Shown piece after piece: positions 1 through 4,513 of a DNA stretch of 5,847 nt; the stretch's first letter is position 1; the number at the start of each line of letters is the position of its first letter. The notes beneath the pieces are model-generated. The model saw only the letters and a list, made by a program, of their open reading frames with translations. It made no database searches and was not told where the DNA came from. The stretch is from an uncultured Clostridia bacterium (GTDB lineage: Bacteria; Bacillota; Clostridia; Christensenellales; CAG-917), in NCBI GenBank assembly GCA_946056785.1, contig CAMGKS010000082.1, positions 1-5,847 of the forward strand, in the 5' to 3' direction. The translations under genes were made by a program, and so were the position numbers.

Positions 1-17
1 ACGCTAAAATTAGTATT

Positions 18-38
18 TATATTATGACTTATAATATA
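18..38. repeat. Small AT inverted repeat (hairpin)
   Basis: tatattat (18-25) and ataatata (31-38) are perfect reverse complements around the 5-nt loop gactt. A wider 6-bp inverted repeat, acgcta (1-6) and tagcgt (53-58), brackets it. The stem is pure A/T and there is no T-run, so it is not a convincing terminator. It could arise by chance in sequence this AT-rich. Confidence 0.3.
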
Positions 39-88
39 ATAACATAATAAACTAGCGTTGGCAAAGAAATGAAAAGGCGTATTTTCCG

Positions 89-269
89 AAATTTAGCAAA
101 ACGCCTTAAATTTTCGATAAACGGAAAGTGCAAAAGGAAATACGAAATAAAAATAAAGTTTAAAGAAAGCACACTTTTACGGAGTTTTTATTTAAAACCT
201 AAATTTAGCAAAAAACCTTAAATTGACGGGAAACGGGAAGTAAAAAATTGAATACGAAATAAAAATAAA
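89..269 (+). repeat. Diverged direct repeat, two copies 112 bp apart
   Basis: Positions 89-157 and 201-269 align without gaps over 69 bp with 12 mismatches by my count. Both start with aaatttagcaaaa and end with the shared 17-mer tacgaaataaaaataaa. Similarity continues past the end as gtttaaa after a 2-base insertion in the second copy. The units are too diverged for a recent duplication and carry no open frame. No transposon ends are visible. Confidence 0.65.
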
Positions 270-302
270 AAGTTTAAATTATGCACGTTTAGTTTTAACA
301 CC

Positions 303-334
303 TTAAAACAAATTTAAATTGAGACTTGTTTTAA
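303..334. repeat. 9-bp inverted repeat
   Basis: ttaaaacaa (303-311) and ttgttttaa (326-334) are perfect reverse complements around a 14-nt loop. The right arm runs into a short tandem pair, gttttaaaatg at 328-338 and 341-351. The stem has only two G-C pairs and no following T-run, so a terminator function is doubtful. It could be a protein-binding dyad or simply AT-rich drift. Confidence 0.3.
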
Positions 335-419
335 AATGCCGTTTTAAAATGGAAATTTTGAAGATTATAATTAAGATTTAGAAGATTTGATTTAATTAGT
401 TTAGTAACGCTAAATAACG

Positions 420-446
420 CCGCTGCCTGAAATAGGCGGCGGTTTT
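420..446 (+). terminator. Terminator-like hairpin with no gene directly upstream
   Basis: ccgctgcc (420-427) pairs with ggcggcgg (435-442) with one T·G wobble and a 7-nt loop, followed by tttt (443-446). It is the only GC-rich stem in the first 540 bases. The T-run is short (4) before GC, so efficiency may be modest. It would stop + strand transcription, but no gene lies between position 1 and the hairpin, so it would serve a gene beyond the left edge or shield the lipoprotein gene from read-through. Confidence 0.5.
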
Positions 447-460
447 GCATAATTTAAAAC

Positions 461-508
461 GCGAGGCAAAGTCAAAGCGAAGCAAAGTCAAAGCGAGGCA
501 AAGTCAAA
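461..508 (+). repeat. Three tandem 16-bp repeats
   Basis: Units are gcgaggcaaagtcaaa (461-476), gcgaagcaaagtcaaa (477-492) and gcgaggcaaagtcaaa (493-508). The first and third are identical and the second differs at one base; a partial agcaaaa follows. The array is abutting with no spacers, so it is not a CRISPR. It lies between the hairpin at 420-446 and the lipoprotein gene, where it could fall in that gene's promoter or leader. Unit length is not a multiple of 3. Confidence 0.8.
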
Positions 509-575
509 AGCAAAATTTTATAAAGCCGTCATAAATGCAACCGTGAAATTATATTTTTATACTATGAAAAGTTTT

Positions 576-1208
576 ATGAAAAGAATTAAATTTTGCGGCA
601 GAGTTTTATCGGCAATAGTTTTACTTTTATCAATAAGCATAATATTTTTCGGATGTTCCAAAAAAGAGACTGAGAATTTTGTTCCTTCATTTTCGTATAG
701 CGAACAAGAGCTTTATATAGGAAAGAGTGAAGACTTAATTATCGAAATAGCGGTGGGGAAAAGCGAAAATCCTTTTGTTATAGACGGCACGGCAAATTCC
801 GCGTGCGATTTTGCAAGGATAGACTTTAAGGCGAAAAATAAATTGACGTCGTGTACTTTTGTTTTGGGCGAAGAAAGAATCGACGCAAAAGTATTCGGCA
901 CGAAAGGTAAGGCAATCGTATATAAAACTGTGGACGTTTTGAACTTAACAGTAAAAGCCGAAGTCGACGAAAAAGAAATCGAATTTCAAATGGAAAAAGT
1001 TGAAACCGTAAATTTGTCTGACTTAATTTGTAAGGCGAGCGACAAAATAAGCGGCAAGGAATATTTTGCGGCGTTTTCAAAAGACAGACTGAATTTGGGT
1101 ACGTATTTTTATATTGTAGCCGCCTATGACGGAGAAGCGATAAAGAGCATAGCGTATGACGTGACGAGCGGCGAAATTATGGCTGAAAGCTATCGGAAAC
1201 TGATTTAG
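576..1208 (+). CDS. Predicted lipoprotein of unknown function
   Basis: I do not recognise this protein. From the ATG at 576 it has a basic start (MKRIKF), a hydrophobic stretch rich in L, I, S and F, then FFGC, which resembles a lipobox with Cys27 as the lipidated residue, followed by a charged segment (SKKETEN). This points to a lipid-anchored protein on the outer face of the membrane. The Phe at lipobox position -3 is unusual, so the cleavage call is moderate. The mature part (about 184 residues) is rich in K, E and beta-prone segments, has no extra membrane helix, and shows no motif I can name. In-frame alternative starts are GTG 543 and ATG 564; none has a clear SD, and 576 is chosen because it gives a normal-length signal peptide. 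The gene appears to stand alone: its stop lies 4 nt before the -35 box of the HU promoter, and no terminator hairpin separates them. Confidence 0.7.
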   Translation: MKRIKFCGRVLSAIVLLLSISIIFFGCSKKETENFVPSFSYSEQELYIGKSEDLIIEIAVGKSENPFVIDGTANSACDFARIDFKAKNKLTSCTFVLGEERIDAKVFGTKGKAIVYKTVDVLNLTVKAEVDEKEIEFQMEKVETVNLSDLICKASDKISGKEYFAAFSKDRLNLGTYFYIVAAYDGEAIKSIAYDVTSGEIMAESYRKLI

Positions 1209-1212
1209 CGTA

Positions 1213-1241
1213 TTGATTTTTTTTTCGGCAGTTGATATAAT
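1213..1241 (+). promoter_or_regulatory. Sigma-A-type promoter of the HU-deoD-cdd block
   Basis: TTGATT at 1213-1218 and a perfect TATAAT at 1236-1241 are separated by 17 bp, the optimal spacing. The spacer contains a run of T (nine T at 1217-1225, overlapping the -35 end). Transcription would start near 1248, leaving a short leader of about a dozen bases that includes the aggag SD at 1250-1254. The promoter begins only 4 nt after the lipoprotein stop codon. Confidence 0.75.
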
Positions 1242-1259
1242 AAAAACATAGGAGAAAAT

Positions 1260-1532
1260 ATGAACAAAGCCGAATTGATAAGAGAAATAGCGTTTAAAGC
1301 CGACCTTACGCAAAAGGACGCAGGACTTGCGTTTAATGCAATGGTCGAAATAATTGCCCAAACGCTAAAAAAAGGTGAAAAAATTCAGATTGCCGGTTTC
1401 GGAACGTTTGAACTCAGAGACAAAAAAGACAGGCTTGGAATAAATCCGAAAACGGGCGAAAGGGTAAATATCGAAAGTCATAAATCGCCTGTTCTCAGAT
1501 TCGGAGAAATGTTCAAAGAATATTTTAATTAG
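1260..1532 (+). CDS. hup: HU-family histone-like DNA-binding protein
   Basis: This is a 90-residue protein, the standard length for bacterial HU, which binds DNA as a dimer without strong sequence preference and bends or compacts the nucleoid. The N-terminal helices (MNKAELIREI and following) form the dimer core. Residues 46-52 carry the GFGTFEL strand, and the DNA-inserting arm contains the hallmark NPKTG (residues 62-66), with the proline that intercalates in HU. The C-terminal segment SPVLRFGEMFKEYFN also fits the family. An aggag SD lies 5 nt before the ATG and a good promoter just upstream. IHF belongs to the same fold, but the length and the absence of an alpha/beta pair nearby favour HU. 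It is the first gene of a tight block with an aldolase-like gene starting 3 nt after its stop, so its strong promoter probably also drives the downstream enzymes. Confidence 0.95.
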   Translation: MNKAELIREIAFKADLTQKDAGLAFNAMVEIIAQTLKKGEKIQIAGFGTFELRDKKDRLGINPKTGERVNIESHKSPVLRFGEMFKEYFN

Positions 1533-1535
1533 CTT

Positions 1536-2705
1536 ATGGAAGCATTGAAAAAAACGCTTAGGGCAGAGGCAAAAAAGATTTTAACTAAATTTGACGCCCC
1601 GTTTACGCTTGCAGTCGGCTATGACAAAAAGACGATTGCCCTTTCTGTAACAAATGCCGAAGATATTCAATATTTTATTACGCAAAAAAATGACGTAGTT
1701 TCGGTTAATTTTGCTTTCGACGCCCTTTCCCATAAGGGCGTAAATGCGGTTATCGTTTTGGAAACGGGCGACGATTCGCAGGAAAAAGTCGAGTGTTGCA
1801 GCGATGAATTTGCCGAACAATTCGGGGGAAGCGTTACGGCGTTTTTGCCGTCGGACAAAGCGGCTGTTTCATTTTTGCATAAAAGAGGGGCGGTAATGCT
1901 CGATACGGTAGGCGTAGCGACAACGGGAAGGTCTATTGAAGAAGCCTTATGTTCTTTGGAAATTTTACTTAAAGCTAAACTCGCTATGAAGTACGGAACG
2001 CCGCAGCCTTTGCCCAAAAAAGAAGTCAATTCGTTGCATTTAAGATATAAAAGAGAGTCGGCGAAAAATCAAAAGTCGCTTTTTGATTTTGAAACCTTGG
2101 GAAAAAGCCCTTCTCATTCTTCCGACGCCTTCATGAAAAGCCTTGCCGAAATTTTGGTATATGCAAAGAAGATGGAGATTGAAGAACTTTCTCAAGGAGT
2201 TTGGCGAAGCGTTTCCATAAGACACGGGGATAGTTTTTTTATTACTCCGCAAACTAAAAGCAATATATTTTTGACGGAAAACGACATAGTAAAAGTAAAT
2301 ACGGAAAACGGCTTTTATAAAATAGGTAAAAAGCCTTCTCGGGATATAAAATTGCATCAGGCAATTTATAAGTATAGAGGAGACGTCGGGGCTGTCATTC
2401 ATTGTCATCCTATTTATTCATCGGTCAATGCCGAATTGGGCGTCGATTTAGAAGTGAGCCGGAAGATGCAACGTATTTTCGGTGAACGGATTGAAGTTTC
2501 CGAATACGCCGGGCAGGGTACGGAGCGTTTGGGTAAACGTGCCGTTGAATCGCTTAAAGGCGGAGTAGCGGTTTTCTTGTCAAAACAGGGTTTAACGGTT
2601 GTAGGCAAAACGCTTGTCGACGCCTATTGGACGTTAAATGCAATAGAGGACGAAAGTTTAAAATTTTTTAAAGCTAAGGAGGAATTATGGCAACGCCGCA
2701 CATAA
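1536..2705 (+). CDS. Two-domain class II aldolase/adducin-like protein with altered metal site
   Basis: The 389-residue protein looks like two class II aldolase/adducin domains in tandem (roughly 15-155 and 200-380). The family uses a divalent metal held by three His, with a catalytic Glu, to cleave sugar phosphates such as fuculose-1-P; relatives include the dehydratase MtnB. The C-terminal domain shows SVSIR (225-229), FITP, a KPSRD segment (266-270) where catalytic Glu is usual but Asp is present, and HCHP with two metal ligands (His289, His291). The third His, normally in an HG motif, is replaced by Gln351. The N-terminal domain keeps the fold pattern (110-137 aligns ungapped with 336-363) but has VLE in place of HxH and Val125 for the third His. 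Activity is therefore uncertain. No clear SD precedes the ATG, which is 3 nt after the HU stop, so coupled translation is likely. The 3' end overlaps deoD by 19 nt and encodes its SD. Confidence 0.75.
   Translation: MEALKKTLRAEAKKILTKFDAPFTLAVGYDKKTIALSVTNAEDIQYFITQKNDVVSVNFAFDALSHKGVNAVIVLETGDDSQEKVECCSDEFAEQFGGSVTAFLPSDKAAVSFLHKRGAVMLDTVGVATTGRSIEEALCSLEILLKAKLAMKYGTPQPLPKKEVNSLHLRYKRESAKNQKSLFDFETLGKSPSHSSDAFMKSLAEILVYAKKMEIEELSQGVWRSVSIRHGDSFFITPQTKSNIFLTENDIVKVNTENGFYKIGKKPSRDIKLHQAIYKYRGDVGAVIHCHPIYSSVNAELGVDLEVSRKMQRIFGERIEVSEYAGQGTERLGKRAVESLKGGVAVFLSKQGLTVVGKTLVDAYWTLNAIEDESLKFFKAKEELWQRRT
2676..2682 (+). promoter_or_regulatory. Strong SD of deoD inside the upstream gene
   Basis: AAGGAGG at 2676-2682 lies 4 nt before the deoD ATG at 2687 and inside the last codons of the aldolase-like gene. 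It fixes the deoD start and means ribosomes finishing the upstream gene pass over the deoD initiation site. Confidence 0.85.
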
Positions 2706-3379
2706 ACGCAAAGGAAGGAGATTTTGCAAAAACTGTTCTTATGCCGGGAGATCCGTTAAGAGCTAAATTTATTGCCGAAACGTTTTTAAAAAACGCAGTA
2801 CTTGTAAATAACGTACGTGGGGTTCAAGGATATACGGGGGAGTATAACGGAAAAAGGGTATCCGTTATGGCTTCGGGAATGGGCATGCCGTCTATGGCGA
2901 TTTATTCTTATGAATTGTTTAAGTTTTTCGGAGTAGAAACGATAATAAGAATAGGCAGTGCCGGGGCAACCTCTTCCGATTTAAAGCTGAGAGATATAGT
3001 AATTGCCGACAGAGCTTATACGGTATCGAGCATAGTAAAAGAGATGGGCTTTGACGGAAACGAACCGCAGGCTAGCGAAGTAAAAGTTAAAGCGGCGCAA
3101 AAGATTGCCGCTGAAAAGGGATATAGAGCGGTTACGGGGAAAATTATGTCTTCCGACGTGTTTTACCGCACTACCAATTTAAACGAAATGAAAGAGAAAA
3201 AAATATTGGCAGTTGAAATGGAAGCGGCGGCTTTGTTTGTTAACGCAATAAAACTCAATAAAAATGCAGTGGCGCTTTGTACTATTTCAGATTCGCTTGT
3301 AACCGGCGAATCTTTACCTGCCGAGGACAGACAACTTACTTTTACTCAAATGATGGAAGTCGCTTTGGAGATGGCGTAA
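2687..3379 (+). CDS. deoD: Purine nucleoside phosphorylase, DeoD type
   Basis: This cytosolic salvage enzyme catalyses phosphorolysis of purine (deoxy)nucleosides to free base and (deoxy)ribose-1-phosphate. The 230-residue length fits the hexameric DeoD family (E. coli 239). It opens with MATPHINA, as in the E. coli enzyme, and shows the phosphate-site residues Gly21, Arg25 (MPGDPLRAKF), Arg44 (NNVRG) and Arg88 with Ser91 (RIGSAG). The nucleoside-binding VEMEAAA is at 176-182. The catalytic Asp202 (TISDS) and Arg215 (AEDRQ) correspond to Asp204 and Arg217 of E. coli PNP. All key residues are present, so it should be active. MTA/SAH nucleosidase is a related fold, but the N-terminal and SD motifs argue for PNP. 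The start follows a strong SD and overlaps the aldolase-like gene by 19 nt; its TAA overlaps the cdd ATG by one base. Confidence 0.96.
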   Translation: MATPHINAKEGDFAKTVLMPGDPLRAKFIAETFLKNAVLVNNVRGVQGYTGEYNGKRVSVMASGMGMPSMAIYSYELFKFFGVETIIRIGSAGATSSDLKLRDIVIADRAYTVSSIVKEMGFDGNEPQASEVKVKAAQKIAAEKGYRAVTGKIMSSDVFYRTTNLNEMKEKKILAVEMEAAALFVNAIKLNKNAVALCTISDSLVTGESLPAEDRQLTFTQMMEVALEMA

Positions 3380-3771
3380 TGAATTTTGAAGAATTGTTAA
3401 AAAGAGCGAAAGACGTCCGCAAAAACAGCTACAGCCCATATTCCCGATTTAAAGTCGGAGCGGCATTGCTTTGCGACAGCGGAAATATTTACGTAGGCAC
3501 AAACGTCGAAAACGCAAGTTACGGAGCTACGTTATGTGCCGAAAGAAGTGCCGTTTCGGCGGCGGTCGCAAACGGAGAGAATAAATTTACCGCAATAGCT
3601 ATAGCGGGCGGAAGCGATAAACTTGAATTTTGTCCGCCATGCGGAATTTGCCGTCAGGTTTTAGCCGAATTCGCAGACAGAGATTTTAAGGTGATTTTGT
3701 GCGATGAAAGCGATATGAAAATTTTTAATCTTTTCGATTTGTTACCCGAAAGCTTTTCTTTAAAACGATAA
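3379..3771 (+). CDS. cdd: Cytidine deaminase, homotetrameric type
   Basis: This zinc enzyme deaminates cytidine and deoxycytidine to uridine and deoxyuridine in pyrimidine salvage. At 130 residues it matches the short tetrameric family (B. subtilis about 136). Visible motifs are YSPYSRFKVGAAL (18-30), NVENASYG (42-49) for substrate binding, the CAE motif with zinc ligand Cys53 and proton-shuttling Glu55, and PCGICRQ with zinc ligands Cys88 and Cys91. All catalytic residues are intact. The ATG at 3379 is chosen over an upstream in-frame ATG at 3277: it gives the exact family N-terminus, overlaps the deoD stop in the classic TAATG arrangement, and has ggag 8 nt upstream. It is the last gene of the block. 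Adjacent DeoD supports a joint role in using nucleosides as a source of bases, carbon or nitrogen. Confidence 0.96.
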   Translation: MNFEELLKRAKDVRKNSYSPYSRFKVGAALLCDSGNIYVGTNVENASYGATLCAERSAVSAAVANGENKFTAIAIAGGSDKLEFCPPCGICRQVLAEFADRDFKVILCDESDMKIFNLFDLLPESFSLKR

Positions 3772-3792
3772 AACATATTGATAAAACTTATA

Positions 3793-3820
3793 AAAACGTT
3801 TAAAAGTGTTTTAACGTTTT
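3793..3820 (+). terminator. Weak AT-rich hairpin after cdd, possible terminator
   Basis: aaaacgtt (3793-3800) pairs with aacgtttt (3813-3820); after one bulged T, aaaa (3802-3805) pairs with tttt (3809-3812) around a gtg loop. The 12 pairs are mostly A-T, and the right arm ends in tttt rather than a separate T-run. It starts about 20 nt after the cdd stop, where a terminator is expected, but it looks weak, so some read-through into the next gene is possible. Confidence 0.4.
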
Positions 3821-3848
3821 AAAGGAAAAAGTTTTTTCACCGTAGGGG

Positions 3849-3876
3849 TTGAATTATTTCTAAAATATGGTAAAAT
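3849..3876 (+). promoter_or_regulatory. Promoter of the small unknown gene
   Basis: TTGAAT (3849-3854) and TAAAAT (3871-3876) are 16 bp apart. The -10 is preceded by TGG, giving an extended -10 (TGnTAAAAT). It lies 26 nt before the start codon with a strong SD in between, so the gene can be transcribed independently of the cdd block. Confidence 0.65.
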
Positions 3877-3902
3877 GATTAAAAGAAACTCAGGAGGCAA
3901 TT

Positions 3903-4214
3903 ATGGGATTATTTGGAAAAAAGAAAGAGAAAGAACAGCCAAAAAGCGGAAACGGCACAACTGCATACGTAGCACCGAAAGAATTTAAGCCGAATCCTGC
4001 ACAGCAAGAGTGGCTTATGGAAAACGTTCTCAGAAGGGCAAGCGTGAAAAAAATTACGATTGACAATTGTGACCAGATTATGTCTTATATCCAGACCACT
4101 TATGAACAACCACTCAGAAACAGACTTAAAGGCAAGATGACGCCTGAGCTTAAATTTATAAACGACCTTATGAGAGATATGTCGTTTTTCATGGACAGTC
4201 AAGAAATATTTTAA
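3903..4214 (+). CDS. Small unrecognised protein, Lys-rich N-terminus
   Basis: I do not recognise this 103-residue protein. It begins MGLFGKKKEKEQ, a short hydrophobic start followed by a Lys/Glu-rich stretch, then a Gly/Thr/Pro-containing linker up to about residue 34 and a probably helical region (about 34-100) with alternating charged and hydrophobic residues. There is no signal peptide, lipobox, cysteine pair or recognisable DNA-binding or catalytic motif; the single Cys is at 56. It is very likely a real gene: AGGAGG (3892-3897) sits 5 nt before the ATG, a promoter lies just upstream, and a strong terminator follows. The low-complexity start resembles proteins with a flexible basic tail, but no function follows from that. 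Its last four codons and stop are part of a tandem duplication (see repeat). Confidence 0.8.
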   Translation: MGLFGKKKEKEQPKSGNGTTAYVAPKEFKPNPAQQEWLMENVLRRASVKKITIDNCDQIMSYIQTTYEQPLRNRLKGKMTPELKFINDLMRDMSFFMDSQEIF

Positions 4215-4253
4215 TTGATTCTATGACCAAGAAATATTTAATTGATTTATGAC
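4200..4253 (+). repeat. Adjacent tandem duplication across the stop codon of the small gene
   Basis: Positions 4200-4227 (28 nt) and 4228-4253 (26 nt) are direct, abutting copies starting caagaaatatt and ending tatgac; the second lacks one T and one C. The first copy carries the last four codons (Gln, Glu, Ile, Phe) and the TAA stop. The second copy is non-coding. The near-identity suggests a fairly recent slippage or duplication event. Confidence 0.8.
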
Positions 4254-4270
4254 AAAATAAAGCTATGACG

Positions 4271-4299
4271 AAAAAACAAGGTAACCGCCTTGTTTTTTT
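4271..4299 (+). terminator. Rho-independent terminator after the small gene
   Basis: aaaaaacaagg (4271-4281) pairs perfectly with ccttgtttttt (4288-4298) around a 6-nt loop (taaccg), with the right arm ending in seven T. The A-run on the left arm means it could also act in the opposite direction. It lies about 57 nt after the stop codon and isolates the ldh region from upstream transcription. Confidence 0.85.
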
Positions 4300-4337
4300 G
4301 TGTGTATGCCGCAGGATGAAAAACAGTCGGAAAAGTT

Positions 4338-4365
4338 TTGAAAACAAGTCGAATTATTATAGAAT
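4338..4365 (+). promoter_or_regulatory. Candidate distal promoter for ldh
   Basis: TTGAAA (4338-4343) and TAGAAT (4360-4365) are 16 bp apart and each matches consensus at 5 of 6 positions. It lies after the terminator at 4271-4299 and would give ldh an untranslated leader of about 140 nt. No riboswitch class is recognised in that leader. Confidence 0.5.
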
Positions 4366-4433
4366 AGGGCGGTATTTTAGCTATATATAGGGTTGGAAAA
4401 TTCGACCAAATTTTACATTTTAATTCAAATTAA

Positions 4434-4462
4434 TTGACATTGACGAAAAGGCAAGATAACAT
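4434..4462 (+). promoter_or_regulatory. Candidate proximal promoter for ldh
   Basis: A perfect TTGACA (4434-4439) is followed after 17 bp by TAACAT (4457-4462). An overlapping alternative is TTGACG (4440-4445), 16 bp, TATAGT (4462-4467). Either would start transcription close to the dyad at 4461-4493, about 40 nt before the ldh start. Confidence 0.6.
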
Positions 4463-4493
4463 ATAGTAGGTATATTTTGATGCCCTACTCTAT
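4461..4493. promoter_or_regulatory. Dyad symmetry in the ldh promoter/leader, possible operator
   Basis: agtagg (4465-4470) pairs with cctact (4484-4489); after one mismatch three more pairs extend it (4461-4463 with 4491-4493). The loop is 13 nt. It overlaps the -10/start region of the proximal promoter, a natural place for a repressor site, or it may form an RNA hairpin just before the SD. It does not resemble the Rex redox-repressor site (TTGTTAA-type dyad). No T-run follows, so it is not a terminator. Confidence 0.4.
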
Positions 4494-4513
4494 ATAAATA
4501 TGGAAGAAACACT

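Larger units (their letters stand above)
1..542. other. AT-rich intergenic region with repeats, no gene seen
   Basis: I find no supportable coding region here on either strand; both strands are rich in stops and the base composition is far more A/T-rich than the genes downstream. The stretch holds several short structures listed separately: an AT hairpin at 18-38, a diverged direct repeat (89-157 and 201-269), a hairpin at 303-334, a terminator-like hairpin at 420-446 and three tandem 16-bp units at 461-508. An 8-base word, acgctaaa, occurs at both 1-8 and 406-413. No riboswitch or structured RNA class was recognised. Confidence 0.6.

Noticed and set aside
1..540. Possible insertion-sequence remnant
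   Set aside because: There is no transposase fragment, no paired terminal inverted repeats of useful length and no target-site duplication; only short AT-rich repeats are visible.
1170..1225. Possible terminator after the lipoprotein gene (T-run at 1217-1225)
   Set aside because: The only nearby hairpin (atggct with agctat, inside the coding end) is more than 20 nt away from the T-run, so they do not form a terminator.
1077..1361. Open frame on the minus strand across the lipoprotein/HU junction
   Set aside because: It is antisense to HU and the lipoprotein, has no recognisable product, and would cover the HU promoter.
3277..3378. Upstream ATG that would extend cytidine deaminase by 34 residues
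   Set aside because: The extension lies wholly inside deoD, lacks family similarity, and the ATG at 3379 gives the family's normal N-terminus and zinc-ligand numbering.
4223..4252. Nine-codon ORF (ATG to TGA) after the small unknown gene
   Set aside because: It arises from the tandem duplication, has no SD and is too short to support as a gene.
4300..4513. Possible riboswitch in the ldh leader
   Set aside because: No recognisable aptamer motif was seen and there is no alternative terminator hairpin with a T-run before the gene.
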